Of a DNA stretch of 11,471 nucleotides, positions 1-5,730 are shown piece by piece. The stretch's first letter is position 1, and every line of letters begins with the position of its first letter. Under the pieces are notes generated by a model. That model was not told the origin of the DNA, did not search any database, and saw only the letters and a list, made by a program, of their open reading frames with translations. The translations under genes and the position numbers were made by a program. This stretch comes from DASQJJ01 sp964598355 (GTDB lineage Bacteria > Patescibacteriota > Microgenomatia > Levybacterales > UBA12049): assembly GCA_964598355.1 (NCBI GenBank), contig CAZRBN010000044.1:1-11471 (forward strand), read 5' to 3'.

Positions 1-2935
1 AAGTCAGGTTTTTAGAAGCATCTGTAAACACAACCTTGCTTGCTGTCAGCCCTGAGAGATTCACTGTCCCACTCGCTGATAAACCACCAGTGATAGTAAC
101 TGTGCCTGTCCCATTGAGAGGAAGAAGAGAAATATTCCCTGTAGAATTGCCACCGAGGACAAGACCCTTGTTATTGGTTGTTTGGATACTCCCATCTCCA
201 GCTAAAGCAAGAGTTCCAGAGATACTGGCAGTTGGGGTCCCTGCTGCAACGTTAAGAAATGCAAATTTAGCTGAAGAGGAAGCGCTACCACCAATAAGCA
301 AATCTGTTGTCCCATTGATTGGAGAGAATGTGCCATTTGACAAATTCCAATAATTCACACCCCCACCACAACTACCCCAAGAAGGAGCTGATCTAACACC
401 ACCTGAGGTCAGACAAGAGCCTGTTCCTACATCAGCAAGTCTGCCAAACGCAGTTGTTGAGGTGGCATAGAGTAGATCACCAATTGCAGCACTGCCTGAG
501 AGATTCGCTCCAAGTCCACCATTGGCAACAGGCAGAGTGCCACTGACTTCTGACCCGAGTGCTACAGCAGAGACCCCCAATGTCCCTGTGCCACCAGTTG
601 TATGGAGCACGCCATTGGTTGAAAGTGCAGAAAATTGAATAGTTCCACTGGAGGTAAGTCCTGTCAGTCCACTAAGAGCACCTGTCGCTGTAATAGCACC
701 CGTTGTTCCAGAAACCAAAAACTTTGCTGAGGAAGTAGTAACTCCACCAATAGCCAAATCATCTGTTATATTGAATGGGGAAACAGCTCCTGCGTTTCTC
801 TGAAAGAGTTGAGACAAGAGAACTCCACTTGCATAGATACTGTTTGCATAGACAGAACCATAGGGGTTGACAGAAGAAGCAAGATTCACTGTCCCTCCGC
901 TTGTTGGAATAAGAGAAGCGTTAAATAGTCCATTTGGAGTAATAGTATTTGTGTTATTTTGTCCCAAAGTCACATTGCCATTCACCGTAAGTCCGGTAAG
1001 TGTCAAACTGTTTACCCAGGTTGGAACTCCAGACAAGTTAGCTGTAAGCACTTGATTTTGTGTTCCTGCTACGGTAACTTGCAATCCACTACTTCCATTA
1101 CCATACAAAACTCCATTGCTTGTAAAAGAATTTTGACCAGTCCCACCATTGCCAACAGGCAGAATACCTGTTATTTCAGTCACCCCACCTGCTAGATTAA
1201 TAGCAGAGGATGAAAGTACTCCTGTATTGGTTACGTGAGCTATTCCAGTCGTTGAGATGGACGAAATAGTGAGGCCACCTGTTACTGTTACTGTTCCATT
1301 TCCATTTTGAGGAGAAAGGGTAATATTACCAGTTGTTGTTCCTCCCAAAGTAAGAAGCCTTGCATTGGTAGTCTGGATATTGCCATTTGCATCAAGACTC
1401 AGGACGCCGCCAATGGTTGCTGTTGGCGTGCCACTTGCAATATTCGTGAATCCGAATTTCGCAGACGCAGTCGTTGTTCCGCCTACTGCCAAATCTTCAG
1501 TAGTATTGCCAAGATAGGCGATACCATTACTGTTACCAAAAATTGCGATACTTGGATCTAGTGCAATAATACCTGTCGTTCCAGAACTCGTTGCAGTAAA
1601 TTGCCCTCCGGTAAACCGCAACGTATCCATCCCACTAATAACAGGATTACTTCCTTGCTGAATTGCAATAACACCAGTTGTTCCACCCAAATCATTACTA
1701 CAAATCCAGTATTTATTAACTGCATCCCATTTGAGGAGTTGGCCATTCGCACATCCTTGTAACAAGCCTAGCTGATTATTTGGTCCAATGAATTCAAGAC
1801 CTGAGTACGATGAAATTGTTCCTGTAGTCCCGTTAGTAGCGCTTAAAAGATTAACAGCGACAGCATTATTTGTGACAGCCAAGCCATTCCCCGTTAAGCT
1901 GGTAATTGTTTGGCCATTGGTTTTGATCGTGATAGTCCCAGCACCATTTTTTGGAGAGAGAATGATATTACCTGTTGCAGTACCTCCAAGCGTGAGAGAA
2001 CGGAAATTGGTGGTTTGAATGGTGCCACTCCCAGAAAGAGAGAGAGCACCACCGATGGTTGCAGTTGGGGTCCCAAATCCTACATTAACAAAACCAAATG
2101 CTGCAGATGTCGTTGCATTTCCACCAACTAACAAATCCTGTGTTGTGTCCACTGGGTAAATTGCTCCACTTCCAGATGTAAAAGGACTAGTATTTCCTGT
2201 TGTTGTTGAGGTAATGGTAATTGATTTATTAGTAGTATCTGTTGCCAAGGTAACCCCCGTGCCTGCAATGAAGCTAAAGACATCTTTGTTGTTTCCGGCA
2301 GAAATTGTAGTATTACCTACGGTAACACTACCAAAAATTTTTTGTGAAGACCCTGGATCGCTATTCGTGATACCTAGACCAGAAATCGATATGCCCGTAC
2401 CTGCTGTAAGAGCGAGGCTACCGGTTGAGCCTTGCAGAGAAGTAACACCGTTATTACTAATCGTTGGCGTTTGTCCAGCAGAGATACTTAAGCCTTGACC
2501 TGCACTAATGGTGTATACAACATTTGAGGCAGTAATTGTACCGCTCCCTAAGTCTAATGTTTTTCCTTTAAATACCACAGGACCGTTAAGTGTTGTTGTT
2601 CCACCAATAGTTAAGTTTTTATTTAAAAGTACACTATCATTAAATTCTGCAGGAATATTAAACACAATAGTCCCCTGTAAAGGAGCTGTTACTGATACAC
2701 CCAATACTGCTTTGGAAACTTGCAGTACTTCTGGTGGTGGTTTCTTATTAAGCGGGAGGTAGCCCACGCCGATTGGAATACTAACACCAACGACACCAAC
2801 AATTCCTACAATAGCAGCAAGTGATTTAAAAGAAGTGAAGGTAGTGGCACGCAAAGGATACGTTATCAGAGAAAGCAGTTTTTTCCCGAATGATTGTGTG
2901 GAACCAGACAAATTTTGATTTAAAAATTTTTCCAT
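1..2935 (-). CDS. Membrane-anchored beta-repeat surface protein, 3' end outside window
   Basis: This is an uninterrupted reading frame of 978 codons that leaves the window at its left edge, so the C-terminus is not visible. The start is ATG at 2935-2933; an in-frame stop lies at 2980-2978. Residues 1-35 are polar and basic (MEKFLNQNLSG...), and residues about 36-60 are one hydrophobic segment (AAIVGIVGVVGVSIPIGVG) that should act as an uncleaved anchor. The rest is Thr/Ser/Gly/Asn-rich with short alternating beta-strand patterns. A module containing 'DLxxGG..(T/S)ASAKF' and 'GTPTATIGG' recurs, and the phage-fibre-like motifs ILPVGNGGTG and LPVANGGLG occur near residues 590 and 800. A cysteine pair frames a Trp-rich turn (GCANGQLLKW...WIC, from residue 394). 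Such proteins are known in Microgenomates genomes and are presumed to be cell-surface fibres or adhesins; the role here is inferred. The many short frames on the opposite strand are shadows of it. Confidence 0.88.
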   Translation of the reverse strand, partial: MEKFLNQNLSGSTQSFGKKLLSLITYPLRATTFTSFKSLAAIVGIVGVVGVSIPIGVGYLPLNKKPPPEVLQVSKAVLGVSVTAPLQGTIVFNIPAEFNDSVLLNKNLTIGGTTTLNGPVVFKGKTLDLGSGTITASNVVYTISAGQGLSISAGQTPTISNNGVTSLQGSTGSLALTAGTGISISGLGITNSDPGSSQKIFGSVTVGNTTISAGNNKDVFSFIAGTGVTLATDTTNKSITITSTTTGNTSPFTSGSGAIYPVDTTQDLLVGGNATTSAAFGFVNVGFGTPTATIGGALSLSGSGTIQTTNFRSLTLGGTATGNIILSPKNGAGTITIKTNGQTITSLTGNGLAVTNNAVAVNLLSATNGTTGTISSYSGLEFIGPNNQLGLLQGCANGQLLKWDAVNKYWICSNDLGGTTGVIAIQQGSNPVISGMDTLRFTGGQFTATSSGTTGIIALDPSIAIFGNSNGIAYLGNTTEDLAVGGTTTASAKFGFTNIASGTPTATIGGVLSLDANGNIQTTNARLLTLGGTTTGNITLSPQNGNGTVTVTGGLTISSISTTGIAHVTNTGVLSSSAINLAGGVTEITGILPVGNGGTGQNSFTSNGVLYGNGSSGLQVTVAGTQNQVLTANLSGVPTWVNSLTLTGLTVNGNVTLGQNNTNTITPNGLFNASLIPTSGGTVNLASSVNPYGSVYANSIYASGVLLSQLFQRNAGAVSPFNITDDLAIGGVTTSSAKFLVSGTTGAITATGALSGLTGLTSSGTIQFSALSTNGVLHTTGGTGTLGVSAVALGSEVSGTLPVANGGLGANLSGSAAIGDLLYATSTTAFGRLADVGTGSCLTSGGVRSAPSWGSCGGGVNYWNLSNGTFSPINGTTDLLIGGSASSSAKFAFLNVAAGTPTASISGTLALAGDGSIQTTNNKGLVLGGNSTGNISLLPLNGTGTVTITGGLSASGTVNLSGLTASKVVFTDASKNLT
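85..320 (-). repeat. Surface-protein module, copy 3
   Basis: This is the third full copy, about residues 872-951. It reads DLLIGGSASSSAKFAF, GTPTASISGTLALAGDGS, IQTTNNKGLVLGG and GNISLLPLNGTGTVTI. A shortened version, with only the opening DLAIGGVTTSSAKF, lies near 735-775. Module spacing is therefore irregular, with unrelated linkers between copies. Confidence 0.6.
1276..1512 (-). repeat. Surface-protein module, copy 2
   Basis: This is the second full copy, about residues 475-553. It reads DLAVGGTTTASAKFGF, then GTPTATIGGVLSLDANGN, IQTTNARLLTLGG and GNITLSPQNGNGTVTV. It is very close in protein sequence to copy 1 and is followed by the ILPVGNGGTG motif. Confidence 0.65.
1925..2153 (-). repeat. 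Surface-protein module, copy 1
   Basis: This is the first full copy of an intragenic module, about residues 261-337 of the surface protein. It begins near DLLVGGNATTSAAF, continues through GTPTATIGGALSLSGSG and IQTTNFRSLTLGG, and ends near GNIILSPKNGAGTITI. The same order of motifs returns at 1276-1512 and 85-320. Boundaries are approximate because they were set by eye. Confidence 0.65.
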
Positions 2936-2963
2936 TACAATACCTGGAGAAGACAATTCCCCA

Positions 2964-2976
2964 ACACTATTAGTGT
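2964..2976. promoter_or_regulatory. 13-base palindrome in divergent intergenic region
   Basis: ACACTA-T-TAGTGT is a perfect 6-1-6 palindrome, 29 bases upstream of the surface-protein ATG. It lies in the 189-base gap between that gene and the rightward 133-residue gene. A repressor site is possible, but a palindrome of this size can arise by chance in AT-rich DNA, and no clear promoter could be assigned next to it. Confidence 0.2.
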
Positions 2977-3075
2977 GTTACAAAACAAGTACACAGTCAA
3001 GCAGCATATAGAAGAAAATGAGATAGATTTTAGCTTAGAAAATCATGAGAAAGTACACATTATTATCTATTTTTC

Positions 3076-3104
3076 TTGCATACCAGCAGCTTCTGTGTTA
3101 AAAT
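3076..3104 (+). promoter_or_regulatory. Promoter of 133-residue orphan gene
   Basis: The -35 candidate TTGCAT (3076-3081) is separated by 17 bases from the -10 TAAAAT (3099-3104), which carries an upstream TG (TGTTAAAAT, extended -10). Transcription should begin near 3111, inside the palindrome that starts at 3104. That leaves a leader of only about 14 bases before the ATG at 3125. Confidence 0.5.
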
Positions 3105-3118
3105 GCAACTTAGTTGCA
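3104..3118. promoter_or_regulatory. Putative Fur-family operator, site 1
   Basis: TGCAACT-T-AGTTGCA is a perfect 7-1-7 palindrome. It begins at the last base of the -10 box and covers the expected transcription start, a classic repressor position. Its sequence is exactly the reverse complement of the core of the second site at 3551-3573. Fur-family boxes such as PerR's have the same 7-1-7 geometry, and a Fur-family gene lies about 870 bases downstream. Assignment to that regulator is inference. Confidence 0.6.
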
Positions 3119-3124
3119 CTTAAT

Positions 3125-3526
3125 ATGCCTGGATCAATTAAAGAACAAGGAGAAAGAGTAGTTTCACCTCAAAGATTTCCTAAAGAAAGCCTTGCGGGTC
3201 AACTTCTTGCAAGAAAAGAAGGCACTGCTGATGCTGGAGCACAAGAAAATGGCGAAATAAAGAAGTTTGAAGAGCGATTTAATAAAATTGCACGAATTGC
3301 TATTGCTCGGACTGCAGATCCACTGAATCCACAAGCTGAAGAACCGTTTAAAGAAATTGTTGACGGAAAAGTTGTTGGAGAGATTCCTCACCCAGCACAA
3401 TCTGGGGATATTGCTTCTCCACATGCTGCTGAAATAGTTACCGTGCAGCAAGAATTGACAAAAATGTTTCAAGAAACACTCCAAAAACAGGCAGATAAGC
3501 TGGACCCGTTTCGAGAAGCTCCTTAA
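3125..3526 (+). CDS. Orphan charged 133-residue protein
   Basis: No family is recognised. The protein begins MPGSIKEQGERV and is hydrophilic throughout, with no signal peptide, membrane span or cysteine. It is rich in Glu, Lys, Ala and Gln. Residues about 37-60 (EIKKFEERFNKIARI) and about 105-125 (QQELTKMFQETLQKQADKL) look helical or coiled-coil-like, joined by a proline-containing middle section. The frame stays open upstream to 2975, but the promoter and the palindrome lie inside that extension, so ATG 3125 is preferred. No Shine-Dalgarno sequence precedes it, so translation would start from a very short leader. Its promoter carries the same palindrome as the next gene, so the two are probably co-regulated, presumably by the Fur-family protein downstream. 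Function is unknown. Confidence 0.7.
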   Translation: MPGSIKEQGERVVSPQRFPKESLAGQLLARKEGTADAGAQENGEIKKFEERFNKIARIAIARTADPLNPQAEEPFKEIVDGKVVGEIPHPAQSGDIASPHAAEIVTVQQELTKMFQETLQKQADKLDPFREAP

Positions 3527-3545
3527 TCAAACTTAAATTGAGGTA

Positions 3546-3578
3546 TTGACAATATGCAACTAAGTTGCATATTATAAT
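3546..3578 (+). promoter_or_regulatory. Promoter of 54-residue protein gene
   Basis: A consensus -35 TTGACA (3546-3551) is followed after 18 bases by TATTAT (3570-3575); an overlapping perfect TATAAT lies at 3573-3578. The spacer is completely filled by the 23-base palindrome, so a bound protein would exclude RNA polymerase. The mRNA would have a leader of about 40 bases carrying a strong GGAGGTGA Shine-Dalgarno sequence at 3613-3620. Confidence 0.65.
3551..3573. promoter_or_regulatory. Putative Fur-family operator, site 2
   Basis: This is a perfect 23-base palindrome: the 11-base arm AATATGCAACT, a central A at 3562, then the exact complement of the arm. Its 15-base core, TGCAACTAAGTTGCA, is the reverse complement of the site at 3104-3118. 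An 11-base perfect arm is far beyond chance in a window this size. Its position between -35 and -10 points to repression. The binding protein is inferred to be the Fur-family regulator encoded about 400 bases downstream. Confidence 0.7.
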
Positions 3579-3625
3579 GCAAGCTAATTGTAAGGAAAAT
3601 ATTACAAAGATTGGAGGTGACATGA

Positions 3626-3790
3626 ATGAAATTTTATAACGTCAAAACTCGAGAAAGCGTTGAAGTTCCAGATAGTGATGCAACAGTTGTTACTATGAAG
3701 AATGGTAAGATGGCTGCAAAAGCATCCTATCAAGGGACAAATCTTTTCAAAATTTTAAGTAAGGAAGACGCTGCTCGACTTTCAAAGTAA
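3626..3790 (+). CDS. 54-residue DUF5679-like small protein
   Basis: This short gene encodes 54 residues beginning MKFYNVKTRESVEVP and ending EDAARLSK. The start is fixed by the Shine-Dalgarno GGAGGTGA at 3613-3620; the nearer ATG at 3622 meets a stop after five codons. Residues about 21-43 (VVTMKNGKMAAKASYQGTNLF) resemble the 'VTMKNGR.A.KG.CP.CGTK.F' signature I associate with the small zinc-ribbon-like DUF5679 family. All cysteines are missing here, so it would be a metal-free relative; that relationship is from memory and needs a profile search. It has a strong promoter of its own, blocked by the palindrome, so it is likely made conditionally and in quantity. The size and basic, strand-rich look would suit a nucleic-acid-binding or regulatory peptide, but that is a guess. 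Confidence 0.75.
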   Translation: MKFYNVKTRESVEVPDSDATVVTMKNGKMAAKASYQGTNLFKILSKEDAARLSK

Positions 3791-3796
3791 AGACAC

Positions 3797-3821
3797 TTTG
3801 GTCCCGCTCAGCGGGATCAAA
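3797..3821 (+). other. Hairpin 1 after the 54-residue gene
   Basis: An 11-pair stem, TTTGGTCCCGC against GCGGGATCAAA with one G-U pair, closes a three-base loop (TCA). It starts six bases after the stop codon. No T run follows, so it is not by itself a standard terminator; it may protect the mRNA 3' end. Its last three A bases are shared with the 5' arm of the next hairpin, so the two cannot both form completely. Confidence 0.55.
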
Positions 3822-3870
3822 ATGCCTTTATCAGGTATTAGCTCTATACCTGGTTATACTCGGCATTTTT
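3819..3870 (+). terminator. Nested hairpin with T run (likely terminator)
   Basis: The outer stem AAAATGCC (3819-3826) pairs with GGCATTTT (3862-3869). An inner stem CAGGTAT (3832-3838) pairs with ATACCTG (3846-3852). The outer 3' arm ends in five T bases. This is the most likely end of the 54-residue gene's transcript. The nested arrangement is more elaborate than a simple terminator and could belong to a small structured RNA. Confidence 0.5.
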
Positions 3871-3882
3871 ACATAATACATT

Positions 3883-3911
3883 GAGAGTTTCTTGTTTGAT
3901 CTTAAACTCTC
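3883..3911. other. Hairpin 3, GAGAGTTT/AAACTCTC
   Basis: An eight-base perfect stem, GAGAGTTT (3883-3890) with AAACTCTC (3904-3911), closes a 13-base loop. No T run follows on either strand. It is the third of four consecutive hairpins between the small gene and the Fur-family gene. Confidence 0.4.
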
Positions 3912-3914
3912 TCC

Positions 3915-3939
3915 AAAAATCCCAGAAATGGGATTTTTT
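3915..3939 (+). terminator. Rho-independent terminator, GAAA loop
   Basis: AAAAATCCCA (3915-3924) pairs perfectly with TGGGATTTTT (3929-3938) around a GAAA tetraloop, and the T run extends to 3939. This is a textbook intrinsic terminator, and the A run on its left side would let it also work leftward. It isolates the Fur-family gene from upstream transcription. Confidence 0.7.
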
Positions 3940-3950
3940 GGTATCTTGAG

Positions 3951-3979
3951 TTGCTTTTTACACCAATGGTGCGTAAAAT
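3951..3979 (+). promoter_or_regulatory. Promoter of the Fur-family gene
   Basis: TTGCTT (3951-3956) and TAAAAT (3974-3979) are separated by 17 bases. Transcription would begin near 3986, which coincides with the second in-frame ATG, so the message is probably leaderless. The spacer contains CACCA-A-TGGTG (3961-3971), a 5-1-5 palindrome. It differs from the TGCAACT site and is only a weak candidate for an autoregulatory operator. Confidence 0.4.
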
Positions 3980-3985
3980 ATGTGT

Positions 3986-4408
3986 ATGACTAAAGTCACA
4001 CACGACTGTGCAGATGAGCTAAAAGAAGTCAACCTCAATGCAACTGAAGCGAGAATTGCAACGATGCAGTTATTTGAGTCTCACGAAGAACCAATAGATG
4101 CCCAGCATCTTTTAGAAGATCTCCAAAAGAAATTTAAAATCGACAGAGTTACTGTATTTAGAATTCTTAATACGTTTACAGAAAAAGGGTTATTAAAGAA
4201 ATTAGAATTTGGAGAAGGGAAGGCACGGTACGAATTAGCTCAAGAAGAAGACCATCACCATCTTATTTGCGAAAATTGTGGAGCTATTGAAGATATTCCT
4301 GATACTTTAATACCTGGTGTTGAAAAAGAGATACAGCAAAAACACAAATTTTTAGTAAAAAAACACTCGCTTGAATTCTTCGGCCTTTGTGCAAATTGTA
4401 ATAAGTAA
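3986..4408 (+). CDS. Fur-family transcriptional regulator
   Basis: This is a 140-residue DNA-binding metalloregulator of the Fur/Zur/PerR superfamily, usually a dimeric repressor responding to iron, zinc, manganese or peroxide. The N-terminal winged helix contains a recognition helix at about residues 53-70 (DRVTVFRILNTFTEKGLL, matching the family's TVYRTL pattern). The dimerisation half has EDHHHLICENCG (His90-92, Cys95, Cys98), HSLEFFGLC (His127, Cys135) and Cys138. The two CxxC pairs make the structural zinc site, and the His/Asp cluster is the sensing site. Which metal is sensed cannot be told from sequence. ATG 3986 was chosen because the predicted -10 box ends at 3979; ATG 3980 would add two residues (MC). 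No Shine-Dalgarno is present. The neighbouring 7-1-7 palindromes are its likely operators. Confidence 0.92.
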   Translation: MTKVTHDCADELKEVNLNATEARIATMQLFESHEEPIDAQHLLEDLQKKFKIDRVTVFRILNTFTEKGLLKKLEFGEGKARYELAQEEDHHHLICENCGAIEDIPDTLIPGVEKEIQQKHKFLVKKHSLEFFGLCANCNK

Positions 4409-4607
4409 TAAAGTGACCTATATACTCAATCCTTACACTATTTTCAATGGGACACCTCACAACCATACCTACAAAACATAATGAACCAACCAAACCAAAA
4501 TGATAAGAAAAGTTACATAGTATGTTAATACAATCCTTACCCATCCCCTAACTGAATCTTATTCATGCAGAGTATGCCATACACAGAGAGTAAAGGAGGT
4601 GAAAATT

Positions 4608-5117
4608 ATGGCAAATCTTGTTCCCAGAGAATTTTGGTCATTACCAAGACAAAATATAACATCACTTTTAGATGAAATAGATAATGTGCTCTCTCTTCCT
4701 CAAACACAGGTGAATCCAATCTCTATTTCCGAGGACGACAAACATGTCCACATAGAAGCAGCATTACCAGGAGTCGACCAAGAAGATATGGAGATAACCT
4801 TTGATAAAGGCATGCTTTGGATCCGTGGAGAAGTACGAGAAGATGAAGAAGATAAGAAAAGGAAATTTTATCGACATGCTACCCAAGCATTCTCCTATCG
4901 TATTGCTGTTCCAGGAAATATCGATCCAAATGCACCAGTAGAAGCAGAGTATAGGAATGGTGTCATTCATATTACCTTTCCCAAATCTGCTTCCAATATG
5001 CCACAGAAAATTACAGTAAAAAAAGGCAAGAGCAATGGAGACAAAAATCAACCTACGCGCCTTGGTTCAACTAAGCAGGAAGGAGAAAAATCCTCTACAA
5101 AAAAGTCTGAGCAATAG
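4608..5117 (+). CDS. hsp20: Small heat-shock protein, Hsp20/alpha-crystallin
   Basis: This is an ATP-independent holdase that binds unfolding proteins and keeps them available for the disaggregase; it acts in the cytoplasm as an oligomer. It has 169 residues. The N-terminal arm (about 1-36) is followed by the alpha-crystallin domain (about 37-126), including EAALPGV, and it ends with the family signature NGVIHITFPK at 117-126. The I-x-V tail motif used in oligomer assembly is KITV (135-137). A charged Lys/Glu/Ser-rich tail of about 30 residues follows and is longer than usual. AAAGGAGGTG at 4592-4601 gives an ideal spacing to ATG 4608; a GTG at 4599 lies within that Shine-Dalgarno and is not the start. 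It is first in an operon with a stress protein, a hypothetical and a Clp ATPase. No CIRCE element was seen upstream. Confidence 0.95.
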   Translation: MANLVPREFWSLPRQNITSLLDEIDNVLSLPQTQVNPISISEDDKHVHIEAALPGVDQEDMEITFDKGMLWIRGEVREDEEDKKRKFYRHATQAFSYRIAVPGNIDPNAPVEAEYRNGVIHITFPKSASNMPQKITVKKGKSNGDKNQPTRLGSTKQEGEKSSTKKSEQ

Positions 5118-5148
5118 CATTTCAGAAAAGGGTAAAGGAGGTGAAAAA

Positions 5149-5694
5149 ATGAAGAAATTACTATTAGGAGTTTTCCCCAAACATGAAGATGCTGACACAG
5201 CCCTTTTTCACTTAAAAGATGTTGGTTTTGAAAGCGAAGAAACCTCAATTATTGCAAGAGAGGATAGAATGCAGCAATATCGCTCAAAAGAATCTGGTGG
5301 AGAAGCAGTTGTCGCTGGAGGAATCTTGGGAGGACTTGCTGGACTGCTCATTGCGGCAACTCCTGTGGTGTTACCAGGAGTTGGAATTTTGGTTGCTGGC
5401 CCTTTGACTGCATTAACAGGTTTGGCAATGGGCGCAGTAACAGGCGGACTTTTAGGCGCATTGATCGATGCAGGAATCTCAGAAAGCCAAGCTCGAAGAA
5501 TTGAGAAATATATTAAAGAAGGCGGAGTATTACTCACACTACCAGTGAGTGACAAAAATGAAGACAAAGCACGATCAATACTCAAAGAACATGCTGCAGA
5601 AGAAATAACCGTTATTCCATACACTGAGGAAACAGAAAAGCTATATCGCCAGGAATATTCACAGTCCTACCAAAGTGCAGGTATGAAAGGATGA
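5149..5694 (+). CDS. General stress protein, YflT/DUF1269-like, glycine zipper
   Basis: This 181-residue protein starts at ATG 5149 behind AAAGGAGGTG (5134-5143), the same ribosome-binding sequence as the gene before it, 31 bases downstream of that gene's stop. Residues 1-45 form an alpha/beta unit (MKKLLLGVFPKHEDADTAL... with 'VGF' and 'ED' turns) typical of heat-induced stress-protein YflT-like domains. Residues about 51-110 are a Gly/Ala-rich hydrophobic block (GGILGGLAGLLIAA, then TGGLLGALIDAG) in the style of DUF1269 proteins, probably two membrane-inserting helices with glycine-zipper packing. Residues 111-158 repeat the alpha/beta pattern (EKYIKEGGVLLTLPV), and a Tyr/Gln/Ser tail closes it. 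The molecular role of this family is not established. Its place between Hsp20 and Clp argues for a heat- or envelope-stress function. Confidence 0.8.
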   Translation: MKKLLLGVFPKHEDADTALFHLKDVGFESEETSIIAREDRMQQYRSKESGGEAVVAGGILGGLAGLLIAATPVVLPGVGILVAGPLTALTGLAMGAVTGGLLGALIDAGISESQARRIEKYIKEGGVLLTLPVSDKNEDKARSILKEHAAEEITVIPYTEETEKLYRQEYSQSYQSAGMKG

Positions 5695-5730
5695 AGAGCT
5701 GCAAAGCGCAAGTCAGCTTGACGAGAGACT

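Noticed and set aside
85..2153. CRISPR or tandem DNA repeat array
   Set aside because: The repeats are long, diverged, irregularly spaced and in one reading frame, so they are protein modules and not a spacer array.
36..2762. Several rightward open frames of 60-94 codons opposite the surface protein
   Set aside because: They lie antisense to a continuous 978-codon frame with coherent beta-repeat protein; their sequences have no domain character and no ribosome-binding sites.
2975..3124. N-terminal 50-residue extension of the 133-residue protein
   Set aside because: It would contain the promoter and half of the operator, and its composition is unlike the rest of the protein.
3164..3623. Leftward frames of 106 and 61 codons
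   Set aside because: They are shadows of the rightward gene and cross the clear promoter and palindrome at 3546-3578.
3797..3870. Possible tRNA or known riboswitch in the hairpin-rich gap
   Set aside because: No cloverleaf, no TTCGANTC-type arm and no aptamer consensus could be recognised; only hairpins are supported.
4284..4544. Leftward 86-codon frame across the end of the Fur-family gene
   Set aside because: It overlaps well-supported coding sequence and has Cys/Phe/Ile-rich composition typical of antisense frames.
4409..4607. CIRCE heat-shock operator before Hsp20
   Set aside because: TTAGCACTC-N9-GAGTGCTAA is not present. The TTAGCACA...TGTGCTAA at 10501-10532 resembles its arms but has a 16-base loop, lies between convergent genes and acts as a terminator.
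5208..5624. Leftward 138-codon frame inside the stress protein gene
   Set aside because: It is antisense to the glycine-zipper gene; its Ser/Pro/Ala-rich product is the expected reverse reading of Gly/Ala-rich DNA.
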